The position numbers and the translations under genes are program-made. Under the pieces are notes generated by a model. The model saw only the letters and a program-made list of their open reading frames with translations. It made no database searches and was not told where the DNA came from. Of a DNA stretch of 13,116 nucleotides, positions 1 through 9,384 are shown in pieces. The stretch comes from Flavobacteriales bacterium UBA4585 (GTDB lineage: Bacteria > Bacteroidota > Bacteroidia > Flavobacteriales > Schleiferiaceae): the NCBI GenBank assembly GCA_949487015.1, contig CATAQZ010000182.1, forward strand, positions 1 to 13,116. Reading direction: 5' to 3'. Every line of letters begins with the position of its first letter. Position 1 is the stretch's first letter.

Positions 1-1383
<1,383 letters not shown>

Positions 1384-1384
<1 letters not shown>

Positions 1385-1917
1385 TGCCACATGTCGTTCT
1401 CACTGGTACTGAAAGCACCTACAAAACGCGTCTTTGCGAAGCATTAAGCGAATGGCTGAACATAAGAACTGTGCCGGAATACGCGCGCGAATTCATGCGA
1501 GAAAACGGACTCGATGTTACTGGGCTAAATGAAGCTGTATTTACTACGATTGCAACAGGGCAGATCGAACAGCAACGTACCAATGGCTATTTTGATATGC
1601 AAGCGGATTCGGTACTGTTTGATACCGACGGCATAACGCTAGCGGTTTGGGCCGCGGATAAATTCCAACCTGCTGCTGAAGAATTCTCGGCCGTCCCCGA
1701 ACACCTACATTACCTATTATGTGCCCCGACAAATAACGCTTACGAAGATCCTCTTCGAGAAGACCTCACAAGACGAAATGAACTTCACCAACGTTATGTC
1801 GATATGCTCGACGCAGTGAATGCCTCTTATACGATACTAAATGAAGTTGTATTTGAAGATCGATTACTAGAAGCGAAATCGGCTATGAAAAGCTGGGGCT
1901 TTACACCACACGATTAA
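1384..1917 (+). CDS. NadR/AAA_28-type P-loop ATPase or nucleoside kinase
   Basis: This is a 177-residue cytosolic protein starting with a P-loop strand (VVLTGTESTYKT, residues 4-15). It continues with the VPEYAREF stretch usual in the AAA_28 group that includes the ribosylnicotinamide kinase domain of NadR. FDTDGITLAVW (about residues 79-89) fits the Walker-B-like substrate region, and a DPLREDLTRR segment (about 122-131) fits the lid arginines. In NadR-like proteins this fold phosphorylates nicotinamide riboside for NAD salvage. No nucleotidyltransferase domain is attached and no pnuC transporter is adjacent, so the substrate is not settled. The P-loop is unusual: tyrosine 13 occupies the place normally held by glycine just before the lysine. 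The start overlaps the stop of the PPTase-GNAT gene by one base. The 3' end overlaps the end of dnaG by 17 bp on the opposite strand. Confidence 0.75.
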
Positions 1918-3823
1918 GTTCATCATCCAACATCTGGCGCAATTGGTTCCATTTATGGAATTCGTTCATGTAACGATCAATCTGAATATCATCGCCCTCT
2001 AACTTTGATTTCAATAGCTCAAGCTGCCGTTGCACGTGTTGGTATTTAAATCGAAATACGGTATCACGCACCAAAGAGAAGATGATATTCTTTTCTTTCG
2101 GTAGATATATCTCGCGGGCTTCCCATTTTGCCAACACATATTTCTCTGTCAATGCTTCGGTCACCAATTCCACTATTTCCGGATCCGGTTGACGAACCCA
2201 CCATGAAGTCTCGGGGACTTCACCGCCTTCCAATTCCGCACAAAGCAATGTATAGGCCTTCGCAAAAACAGGAACCTGGAACGTTATACCGTCGTTGCTC
2301 AACTCGCGCATAATCCAGTTCGCCACGGTTACAGGAATCACCTCTTCAGGATCTAGATCCTCCTCTAGCATGATTTCTTTTCCCTTACTGATAGCCAATT
2401 GGATCAATATTTTCTCTTGCTCATAGCCCAGAATCTTTGCTTCTTCCGGTACTCCGCCCGTAACCGCCTCCATCTGCGGTTCTTGCTGCTGCTTTCTTCG
2501 AGCTTGACGGGACTGATCGTTTAACAATCGGTCCAATTCCTCAAAAAGGGCCGTGGCATCTATTTCTAAAAGGCGCGCAGCCTCCTTCACAAAGACCTCC
2601 TGACCAATTCGATCCGGTACCTTAGCAATACTGGCTACAATTTCACGCACCATCTGCGCTCTCTTTAGCGGATCTCCGGCCGCCTCTTCAAGTAACACTC
2701 CCGTTTTGAAACTGATGAAATCGCGGCGGTTTGAACCGATATATGCTTCTAATTCCTCCGTGCTGTGTGCTTGCGCAAAACTATCCGGATCTTCTCCCTC
2801 AGGAAAAGGAACAACCCGCACGTTCACTCCTTGCTCGAGCATCATATCTAATCCACGGAAGCTCGCGCGAATACCCGCTGCATCACCATCGTAAAGTAAG
2901 GTAATGTTTGGGGTGTAGCGCTTAAGCATTGCTATCTGACCTTCAGTAAGCGCTGTACCTGAAGAACTTACCACATTGCGTACGCCGTTTTGATAAAAAC
3001 TCAATACATCCGTATAGCCCTCAACTAGAAGTGCCTCATCGCGCTTAACAATCTCTTGCTTCGCTTGAAACAAGCCATAGAGCACTTTACTTTTGTGATA
3101 GATTGGGTTCTCTGGCGAATTGAGGTATTTCGCTGCTTTCGCATTACTTTGTAATATCCGCCCTCCGAATCCCAGCACCCTTCCTGAGATAGAATGAATA
3201 GGGAACATTACACGGCCGCGAAAACGATCGTACCAACCCCGTTCATTGCGCATACTAATTCCAGAAGACTCTAGAGCTTGGTCACTGTAAGAATTGGCCA
3301 AAGCGTACTCCGCAAAAGCAGCCGATTGTTCCGGGCTGTATCCCAAATGAAACTTTTTGATGGTTTCGTCTGTGAAGCCGCGCTCCTTAAAATAGCTCAA
3401 ACCAATAGCCTTGCCTTGATCAGTCTCATGCAATTGCTCTGCGTACCACTTCGCCGCCACATCAGAAATTAAATACACTCCTTCCTTAAGGTTGCCGGCT
3501 GCAATCTCCTCTGGAGTCTGTGGGCGTTCTTCGGGAATTTCAATATTGTATTTTTTTGCAATCCAGCGCAATGCCTCAGGGTAGGACATCTGCTCCAATT
3601 CCATAAGGAAGGTCACTACATTCCCCCCTTTACCAGAAGAGAAATCCTTGAAGATTTGCTTTGCCGGACTCACCATAAAACTCGGAGATTTCTCGTTGTT
3701 GAATGGACTGAGTCCTTTAAGATTGCTCCCGCTTTTTTTTAATTGTACAAACTCCCCAATAACCTCCTCAATCTGAGCGGTACTGAAGATTTGTTCAATG
3801 ATACTTTCGGGAATTCTTGACAT
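1901..3823 (-). CDS. dnaG: DNA primase
   Basis: This 640-residue primase makes the RNA primers for lagging-strand synthesis at the replication fork. The N-terminal CHC2-type region (about 1-100) aligns well with other DnaG proteins (GLSPFNNEKSPSF, then KQIFKDFSSGKGG). All four positions that bind zinc in E. coli DnaG are replaced, by S39, N42, D60 and S63. The catalytic core is intact: FRGRVMFPI (201-209), then a TOPRIM fold with E268 in LLVEGYTDV, D312 and D314 in YDGDAAG, and D345/D347 in GEDPD, the metal-binding acids. The C-terminal 200 residues are helical and poorly conserved, as expected for the DnaB-interaction part. The ATG at 3821-3823 gives the usual short N-terminus. The start is only 22 bp from the end of the T tract of the upstream operon's terminator. 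A near-consensus TATCTTG (3837-3831) may be the -7 box. Confidence 0.96.
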   Translation of the reverse strand: MSRIPESIIEQIFSTAQIEEVIGEFVQLKKSGSNLKGLSPFNNEKSPSFMVSPAKQIFKDFSSGKGGNVVTFLMELEQMSYPEALRWIAKKYNIEIPEERPQTPEEIAAGNLKEGVYLISDVAAKWYAEQLHETDQGKAIGLSYFKERGFTDETIKKFHLGYSPEQSAAFAEYALANSYSDQALESSGISMRNERGWYDRFRGRVMFPIHSISGRVLGFGGRILQSNAKAAKYLNSPENPIYHKSKVLYGLFQAKQEIVKRDEALLVEGYTDVLSFYQNGVRNVVSSSGTALTEGQIAMLKRYTPNITLLYDGDAAGIRASFRGLDMMLEQGVNVRVVPFPEGEDPDSFAQAHSTEELEAYIGSNRRDFISFKTGVLLEEAAGDPLKRAQMVREIVASIAKVPDRIGQEVFVKEAARLLEIDATALFEELDRLLNDQSRQARRKQQQEPQMEAVTGGVPEEAKILGYEQEKILIQLAISKGKEIMLEEDLDPEEVIPVTVANWIMRELSNDGITFQVPVFAKAYTLLCAELEGGEVPETSWWVRQPDPEIVELVTEALTEKYVLAKWEAREIYLPKEKNIIFSLVRDTVFRFKYQHVQRQLELLKSKLEGDDIQIDRYMNEFHKWNQLRQMLDDELNRVV

Positions 3824-3845
3824 AGTTCTGCAAGATACATTTACT

Positions 3846-3873
3846 AAACAAAAAAGCCACCCTTTCGGGTGGC
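3846..3873 (-). terminator. Intrinsic terminator of the djlA-like / polyprenyl synthase / mscS operon
   Basis: On the minus strand a 7-bp GC-rich stem GCCACCC / GGGTGGC (3873-3867 with 3862-3856) closes a GAAA tetraloop. It is followed at once by six T (3855-3850), a G and three more T (3848-3846). It begins 23 bp after the stop codon of the MscS gene and ends shortly before dnaG. Confidence 0.9.
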
Positions 3874-3895
3874 CTGCAAGCTGAGTGAATATTAA

Positions 3896-4708
3896 TTATT
3901 TCTGTAAATGTACATCCATTTGAGGAAATGGGATAGAAATTCCTTCGGCATTAAAGGCCTTATATACTTCAGTGGTCACAGAATAATACAGTGCCCAAAA
4001 ATGTTCACTTGCGACCCAGGCACGAACGACAATATGAACTGAAGAATCTGCCAATGCACTAATTTCAATCAATCCCTCAGGCTCTTTTAAAACTCTTTCA
4101 TCAGCCGCTATGATGTTTTTAATAATCGACTTTGCCTTTTCTACATCATCGCCATAACCTATACCAAAAGTCCATTCTTGACGTCTTGTCGTTTCAGCGC
4201 TATAGTTGATCAAACTCCCGTTGCTCAATCCGCCGTTTGGTATAACTATTTGCTTATTATCCGGTGTTGTAAGGATTGTTGTAAAGATTTGAATACTCTT
4301 CACTGTACCACTGTACCCTTGTGCTTCAATAAAATCTCCCACCTTAAACGGCTTAAACATGAGAATCATGGCACCTCCTGCAAAATTTTGCAACGTGCCA
4401 CTTAATGCCATACCCACAGCCAGTCCAGCAGCACCGAGGATAGCGACAATACTAGTGGTCTCTACACCCAGTTGATTAATGGTCGCAATTACGACTACTG
4501 CTTGAAGCGCGATTTTCAAGAAACTCTGTAGAAATGTAGTAAGACTAGCGTCCACATCACGTAGCGCCAAAGCTTTTGAAACGGCACGCATCATAATCTT
4601 CACCACACGCATTCCTATCCAGAAAATAACAATAGCAAGGACGATCTGCTTCGCCCATTCGAATGCATTTACTTTCAATGCGCCGAGCATTACTTCAAAT
4701 TCTTCCAT
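3896..4708 (-). CDS. Small-conductance mechanosensitive channel, MscS family
   Basis: The protein has 270 residues, close to the 286 of E. coli MscS, so it is the minimal form without extra N-terminal domains. In the inner membrane such channels open under tension and release solutes during hypo-osmotic shock. Three membrane helices are visible at about 19-40, 57-80 and 86-118. The third is the pore helix, rich in Gly and Ala (AILGAAGLAVGMALSGTLQNFAGG) with the usual small-residue packing. It is followed by the beta-domain signature FKVGDFIEAQGYSGTV (about 121-136) and PNGGLSNGSLINYS (about 157-170). The C-terminus ends IPFPQMDVHLQK, a very typical MscS ending. The start lies four bases after the stop of the polyprenyl synthase gene, so it is the last gene of a three-gene operon closed by the hairpin at 3846-3873. 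Confidence 0.93.
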   Translation of the reverse strand: MEEFEVMLGALKVNAFEWAKQIVLAIVIFWIGMRVVKIMMRAVSKALALRDVDASLTTFLQSFLKIALQAVVVIATINQLGVETTSIVAILGAAGLAVGMALSGTLQNFAGGAMILMFKPFKVGDFIEAQGYSGTVKSIQIFTTILTTPDNKQIVIPNGGLSNGSLINYSAETTRRQEWTFGIGYGDDVEKAKSIIKNIIAADERVLKEPEGLIEISALADSSVHIVVRAWVASEHFWALYYSVTTEVYKAFNAEGISIPFPQMDVHLQK

Positions 4709-4712
4709 GACT

Positions 4713-5687
4713 TTATTTTTTACGTGCTACAGTAAACTCTAACAGCGATTCAAAAGAATCCCGTACATCACTCTTTGGAAAGGTAAAAAGAAGTTCCTTC
4801 GCCTTTATAATGTGCTGCTCCATTCTTGAACGTGCATAGTCTAATCCGCCAGAATGCCTTACAAAGTCAACCACCTCCTGAACTTTCTTAGGACGATCGT
4901 GGTGCTTTTTAATGGTTTTAATAATGTATTTACGTTGTTTTGGCGCGGCTTCTTTCAACGCATGAATCAAAGGCAAGGTCATCTTTTGTTCTTTGATATC
5001 GATCCCAGCGGGTTTCCCCGTAAGATTGACTTTTTCAAAATCAAACAAATCATCTTTTATCTGAAAGGCCAATCCTAAGTGACGACCGATCTCACGTAAG
5101 TTCGACACGCTTACCTCATCGGCACCCACGCTAGATGCGCCAACAACGCAACAGGTTTCTATAAGTGATGCCGTCTTTTGTTGAATGACATCATAGTAGA
5201 CCGCTTCAGTAATATCCAATTTTCTCGCCTTCTCAATCTGAAGTAACTCGCCTTCACTCATTGCCTTTACTGCGCCACTAACATGCTCGAGTAAGGCATA
5301 TTCTTTAGTCTCAACCGCTAGTAATAATACGCGGGACAATAAATAATCCCCTATTAAAACTGCGACTTTGTTCTTCCAAAGGGCATTGATACTAAAAAAC
5401 CCACGACGCATATCTGAATCGTCTACGACATCATCATGTACGAGCGTTGCAGTATGCATCAGTTCTATTAACGAGGCGCCCCGATAGGTACTTTCGTTAA
5501 CTTCACCCAATAATTTCGCACTAAGAAAGACTAGAATAGGGCGCATTTGCTTACCCTTACGTTTTACCATATAGCCCATTACTCGATCTACAAGCGGGAC
5601 TTTTGAGCTCAAATGCATTTTGAACTTAGGCTCAAAGCGTTGCATTTCTTCTCGAATAGGTGCCTTAATATCTGCCAACTTCGCCAT
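4713..5687 (-). CDS. Long-chain all-trans polyprenyl diphosphate synthase (IspB-like)
   Basis: This is a cytosolic trans-prenyltransferase of 324 residues that lengthens farnesyl diphosphate with isopentenyl diphosphate. The first aspartate-rich motif is DDVVD at 85-89, followed by MRRG. The second is DDLFD at 212-216. The KGKQMRP motif (44-50) binds the diphosphate, and GKPAGIDIKEQKMTLPL is the conserved stretch after the second motif. The residue five places before the first motif is the small A80, where short-chain farnesyl synthases carry an aromatic residue. This predicts a long product, in this phylum probably the side chain of menaquinone; the exact chain length cannot be read from sequence. 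The ATG overlaps the TAA of the upstream DjlA-like gene by one base (TAATG), implying translational coupling. Confidence 0.93.
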   Translation of the reverse strand: MAKLADIKAPIREEMQRFEPKFKMHLSSKVPLVDRVMGYMVKRKGKQMRPILVFLSAKLLGEVNESTYRGASLIELMHTATLVHDDVVDDSDMRRGFFSINALWKNKVAVLIGDYLLSRVLLLAVETKEYALLEHVSGAVKAMSEGELLQIEKARKLDITEAVYYDVIQQKTASLIETCCVVGASSVGADEVSVSNLREIGRHLGLAFQIKDDLFDFEKVNLTGKPAGIDIKEQKMTLPLIHALKEAAPKQRKYIIKTIKKHHDRPKKVQEVVDFVRHSGGLDYARSRMEQHIIKAKELLFTFPKSDVRDSFESLLEFTVARKK

Positions 5688-6448
5688 TAGTTCCAGCCGT
5701 TTTCTTTACAGATCTGTTCGTAGGCTTTTTGAACGTTCAAGAAAGTTTCTTTCGCTGCGGCTTGGGCCTGCTCACCTGAGTCAACTAAACGATCCGGATG
5801 ATATTTCAGCGCCATTTTCCGATACGCTTTCTTTACCTCAGCTTCTCCCGCTCCCTTAGCTACTTCTAAAACTTTATACGCCCAATCCGCATCTTGTCCT
5901 TTGTGAAACATCGCTTGAATAGAAGCGAAATCATAACTATTGATTCGTAGATTTCTCGCGATACGCTTTATCTCCTCGAGCTCGCTAGGATGCAAATAAC
6001 CATCGGCTAATCCTAGCTTAAATAAAAAATGAATCAATTGTAACCGTGTACTGTGGGTCGTGAAACTATTAATTTGTCCACAAACCTTGGTCAAAGGGAT
6101 GGGCTGGTCTACAATCTTTTTAAATACTTTGAAACTCTCATTGGCTTTTTCCTTACCGAACATACCAACGAACTGTTGACGAACAAAGTCCAATTCGCTT
6201 TGACTTACTTTACCATCGGCCTTTATAACTCTCGCAGCTAAAACCAATAATGAAATATGAAAATCACTGGGCGATCCTTGGCGCTGCGAGGTTGCGGACC
6301 ACTGGCCACTTGAACGTCGAGGCTCGGTGCCATCTGCACCGACCAATTCGTGCATCATATTACCTAAGGCTACGCCGAGTAGTGCACCAATAGGCCCTCC
6401 TAAACTCCAGCCGAGGCCTCCTCCGAAAATTTGAAATAGTCGTTTCAT
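5687..6448 (-). CDS. DjlA-like protein: glycine-rich membrane segment, TerB domain, C-terminal J-domain
   Basis: The protein has 253 residues from ATG 6448. A glycine-rich hydrophobic N-terminus (FGGGLGWSLGGPIGALLGVALG, about 8-29) resembles the glycine-motif membrane anchor of DjlA. A TerB-like helical domain covers about 60-165, with two acidic sites, KADGKVSQSEL and LADGYLHPSEL, of the kind proposed to bind divalent metal. A J-domain fills the last 65 residues, with the essential HPD at 217-219 (YHPDRL). J-domains stimulate the ATPase of DnaK, so this is probably a membrane-anchored DnaK co-chaperone; its client is unknown. A TTG at 6454 would add two residues. ATG 6448 is chosen because the promoter -7 box ends at 6457, so transcription should begin after 6454. 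It is the first gene of the operon with the prenyl synthase and MscS. Confidence 0.87.
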   Translation of the reverse strand: MKRLFQIFGGGLGWSLGGPIGALLGVALGNMMHELVGADGTEPRRSSGQWSATSQRQGSPSDFHISLLVLAARVIKADGKVSQSELDFVRQQFVGMFGKEKANESFKVFKKIVDQPIPLTKVCGQINSFTTHSTRLQLIHFLFKLGLADGYLHPSELEEIKRIARNLRINSYDFASIQAMFHKGQDADWAYKVLEVAKGAGEAEVKKAYRKMALKYHPDRLVDSGEQAQAAAKETFLNVQKAYEQICKENGWN

Positions 6449-6456
6449 TCGCAACC

Positions 6457-6484
6457 CAAAGATAGGTTACGTGAGCGTCTTCAA
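6457..6484 (-). promoter_or_regulatory. Promoter of the djlA-like / polyprenyl synthase / mscS operon
   Basis: On the minus strand TTG (6484-6482) is followed after 17 bp by TATCTTTG (6464-6457), a full TAnnTTTG match. The predicted transcript start lies about 5 nt before the ATG at 6448, giving a very short leader. An imperfect inverted repeat (AGC-TCTTC / GAAGA-GCT, 6474-6496) surrounds the -33 box. It lacks a T tract, so it is not a terminator, but it could be an operator. Confidence 0.65.
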
Positions 6485-6503
6485 TGTCGAAGAGCTAATA
6501 AAA

Positions 6504-6671
6504 TCAAGTAGCGAAAATCGCAAGCGCTGATATCCCCGCTATGATGAGAATAACTAAGCCTATTTGAGCGTAAAGTTGCGCTTTTGTCATTTTCGCTTCA
6601 GGGGCTCTTTTTCTCGCTCCTGCGGACCGAGTTCCCCGAGCATCTCGCTGTGGTGCTGCACTATTGGACAT
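6504..6671 (-). CDS. Small basic single-membrane-span protein, function unknown
   Basis: The protein has 55 residues from ATG 6671. Residues 1-28 are polar and strongly basic (several Arg and Lys, with Ala and Ser). Residues about 34-53 form one hydrophobic helix (IGLVILIIAGISALAIF), ending two residues before the stop. This is a tail-anchored layout, probably with the basic part in the cytoplasm. No family is recognised. A GTG at 6695 would give 63 residues. I prefer the ATG, but no ribosome binding site decides it. It stands alone between the nrd terminator and the promoter of the next operon. The nearest promoter-like site is a weak TGAATTTG (6733-6726). The codon pattern and the clean membrane helix favour a real gene, but the case is moderate. 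Confidence 0.55.
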   Translation of the reverse strand: MSNSAAPQRDARGTRSAGARKRAPEAKMTKAQLYAQIGLVILIIAGISALAIFAT

Positions 6672-6807
6672 AAACGTAGAGTTGATTGTGTTCACCTTGA
6701 ATATAAGGAATTCTACAGGATATTACAAATTCAATATTTCCACAACAACATCGTAAACAGGCCCTTAACCCCTAATTAGTCTCGATTTAGACTCGTTTAA
6801 AAAAATC

Positions 6808-6841
6808 AAAAAAAATCCCAAACGAAACGTTTGGGATTTTT
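6808..6841 (-). terminator. Intrinsic terminator of the nrdBA operon
   Basis: A 9-bp perfect stem TCCCAAACG / CGTTTGGGA (6816-6824 with 6828-6836) closes a three-base loop. On the minus strand it is followed by eight T (complement of 6815-6808), 27 bp after the nrdA stop. The plus strand also has five T (6837-6841), so it could stop transcription both ways, though no plus-strand gene is nearby. Confidence 0.92.
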
Positions 6842-6862
6842 CAACATCGTTTAAGGCCTTAT

Positions 6863-9349
6863 TTATGAGCCGCAAGAGACACAATCGTCTGGATTATCAA
6901 TGGAACAAGCAATTTTTTCTTCTGCTGTTACCTCATCCTTCATAGAAGCAATTGCAGCTTTTTGCGCTTCAACGCGGGCTTCAATTTCTGCCGGAGCCGC
7001 ATCAGCTTCCGCTGTAGCGTCTACCTTTTCTGAAGTTGCGGTGCCTGAAACGCCAGGAGCCATATCAGTCTGTGCATTCTTTTTCACAGTGAATTTAATT
7101 GCAGAAGAAGCTGGCTTAGAACGCAAGTAGTACATACCTGTTTTTAATCCTTTCTTCCAAGCATAGAAGTGCATGGATGTCAATTTACCCATGTTTGGCG
7201 CTTCCATGAATAAATTAAGACTCTGACTTTGATCGATAAAGATTCCTCGATCAGCCGCCATGTCTAAAATATCGCGCATGGAAATTTCCCATACCGTTTT
7301 GTAGATGGCCTTAAGGTTTTCAGGTACTCCTTCTATATGCTGTACTGAACCGTTTGAAGCCATGAGCGCATTCTTCATGTCGTCGTTCCACAATCCCAGA
7401 TCAATAAGATCGTGTAGAAGATGTTTGTTGACTACAATGAATTCTCCTGAGAGCACACGTCTGGTGTAGACATTTGAAGTGTAGGGCTCAAAACATTCGT
7501 TATTACCTAAGATTTGTGAGGTAGAAGCCGTTGGCATAGGTGCCATCAACAGTGAGTTTCGAACACCATGCTCTTTTACTTCGCCACGCAATGTTTCCCA
7601 GTCCCAACGACCACTCAACTCCCCGTCTTTTACATCCCAAAGGTTGTGTTGGAACTTACCTTTAGAAATTGGGGAACCTTTATAAGTCTCGTATGGACCA
7701 TCAACTATTGCTTGGTCTTTTGAAGAAGTAACCGCTGCATAGTACATCGTTTCAAAAATGTCCTTGTTGAGTTGTTTCGCCTCTTCAGAATCAAAAGGTA
7801 AACGCAACATAATGAAGGCATCTGCTAAACCTTGTACTCCTAGGCCTACTGGACGGTGACGCATATTTGAATTCCTAGCCTCTACAACTGGATAATAGTT
7901 GCGATCAATCACCTTATTCAGGTTTTTAGTCACCTTGTAAGTGACATCAAATAACTTATCGTGATCGAATGTTCCGTCTTCAGTTACGAACATTGGCAAC
8001 GCTATCGAAGCCAAATTACAGACCGCAACTTCGTCAGGAGAAGTGTATTCCAGAATTTCCGTACACAAGTTAGAAGAGCGTATGGTACCGAGGTTCTGCT
8101 GGTTAGATTTCAAGTTAGCCGCATCCTTATATAGCATGTAAGGCGTTCCTGTTTCAATCTGACTTTCCATGATTTTCGACCATACCTCACGTGCTTTCAC
8201 AGTCCTACGACCACGACCTTCACTCTCGTATTTCGTGTACAGAGCTTCAAACTCTTTGCCGTGGCAATCGAACAAACCTGGACATTCGTTAGGACACATC
8301 AATGTCCATTCCTCGTTCTTCTCAACGCGCTCCATGAATAAATCTGGAATCCACATGGCATAGAATAAATCACGCGCACGCATTTCTTCTTTTCCGTGGT
8401 TCTTTTTCAGATCTAAGAATTCGTAAATATCAGAGTGCCATGGCTCAACGTAGATGGCAAAAGAGCCTTTACGCTTACCACCTCCTTGATCCACGTAACG
8501 CGCGGTATCATTGTACACTCTCAACATAGGAACGATACCGTTTGACGTACCATTGGTACCGCCGATGTAAGAACCTGTTCCTCTGATGTTGTGAATGCTT
8601 AGACCAATTCCACCAGCACTTTGAGAAATCTTAGCCGTTTGTTTCAGTGTATCATAAATACCATCGATACTGTCCTCCTTCATGGTAAGGAGGAAACATG
8701 AGCTCATCTGAGGCTTTGGCGTTCCGGCATTGAACAACGTAGGCGTTGCATGAGTCATGTACTTCTTACTCATGAGTTCATACGTCTCAATAGCACTTTC
8801 AAGATCATCCTTGTGAATACCTATACTCACACGCATCAACATGTGCTGCGGACGTTCAACGATTTTGCCGTGCATACGCAGCAAATACGAACGCTCTAAC
8901 GTTTTGAAGCCGAAGTAGTCGTAGCTAAAGTCTCTATCATAAATCAACTGAGAGTCTAAAAACTCCGCATTTTTTTCAATGATTTCGAAAACATCATCAG
9001 CAATTAAAGGGGCTGGCTTTCCTGTCTCTGGATTGATGTATTCGTACAATCCTTGTACCGTTTCAGAAAAACTTTTCTTAGTGCTTTTATGGAGATTGCT
9101 TACCGCAATGCGCGCTGCGAGATTTGCATAATCCGGGTGCTTGATGGTCATTGAAGCTGCAGTTTCTGCAGCCAAGTTGTCCAATTCTGAAGTAGTCACT
9201 CCGTCATAGACACCGTCAATAACACGTTTTGCTACAGAAACTGGATCAACATATTCGCTGAGTCCGTAGCAGAGCTTTTCAATTCTCGCCGTGATTTTGT
9301 CAAATTTAACCGCTTCTTTACGGCCGTCTCTTTTTAATACGCGCATCAT
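6863..9349 (-). CDS. nrdA: Ribonucleoside-diphosphate reductase, alpha (large) subunit, class Ia
   Basis: This 828-residue catalytic subunit reduces ribonucleoside diphosphates to deoxyribonucleotides in the cytosol, using the radical supplied by NrdB. An ATP-cone (about 1-95, starting [17 protein letters not shown]) is the allosteric activity site that senses ATP and dATP. The barrel carries the redox pair C218 (MSSCFLL) and C444 (VAVCNLAS), and the active-site group N427, C429 and E431 (SNLCTE). Y740-Y741 (GMYYLR) are the radical-transfer tyrosines. After about residue 770 comes an Ala/Glu-rich, probably flexible linker, then a tail ending DDCVSCGS, whose C823 and C826 pass electrons from thioredoxin or glutaredoxin. 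C815 is a further tail cysteine. The overall pattern is close to eukaryotic R1. It follows nrdB after 35 bp and ends before the terminator at 6808-6841. Two adjacent ATGs (9349, 9346) are possible starts. Confidence 0.97.
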   Translation of the reverse strand: MMRVLKRDGRKEAVKFDKITARIEKLCYGLSEYVDPVSVAKRVIDGVYDGVTTSELDNLAAETAASMTIKHPDYANLAARIAVSNLHKSTKKSFSETVQGLYEYINPETGKPAPLIADDVFEIIEKNAEFLDSQLIYDRDFSYDYFGFKTLERSYLLRMHGKIVERPQHMLMRVSIGIHKDDLESAIETYELMSKKYMTHATPTLFNAGTPKPQMSSCFLLTMKEDSIDGIYDTLKQTAKISQSAGGIGLSIHNIRGTGSYIGGTNGTSNGIVPMLRVYNDTARYVDQGGGKRKGSFAIYVEPWHSDIYEFLDLKKNHGKEEMRARDLFYAMWIPDLFMERVEKNEEWTLMCPNECPGLFDCHGKEFEALYTKYESEGRGRRTVKAREVWSKIMESQIETGTPYMLYKDAANLKSNQQNLGTIRSSNLCTEILEYTSPDEVAVCNLASIALPMFVTEDGTFDHDKLFDVTYKVTKNLNKVIDRNYYPVVEARNSNMRHRPVGLGVQGLADAFIMLRLPFDSEEAKQLNKDIFETMYYAAVTSSKDQAIVDGPYETYKGSPISKGKFQHNLWDVKDGELSGRWDWETLRGEVKEHGVRNSLLMAPMPTASTSQILGNNECFEPYTSNVYTRRVLSGEFIVVNKHLLHDLIDLGLWNDDMKNALMASNGSVQHIEGVPENLKAIYKTVWEISMRDILDMAADRGIFIDQSQSLNLFMEAPNMGKLTSMHFYAWKKGLKTGMYYLRSKPASSAIKFTVKKNAQTDMAPGVSGTATSEKVDATAEADAAPAEIEARVEAQKAAIASMKDEVTAEEKIACSIDNPDDCVSCGS

Positions 9350-9384
9350 GGTATTGTTCTTTCTTGTGTTGTGTGTAAGTCTTC

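Noticed and set aside
3623..3709. Possibility that dnaG is a decaying pseudogene because the zinc ligands are gone
   Set aside because: The frame is full length, the TOPRIM acids are intact and the rest of the N-terminal domain is well conserved, so this is a functional variant.
6736..6744. Single DnaA-box-like 9-mer ATTTCCACA
   Set aside because: One isolated site with one mismatch is expected by chance in a window of this size.
6778..6793. Short inverted repeat AGTCT / AGACT with a six-base loop
   Set aside because: Only 5 bp, AT-rich surroundings and no T tract on the proper side; the strong terminator 20 bp away explains the end of the nrd operon.
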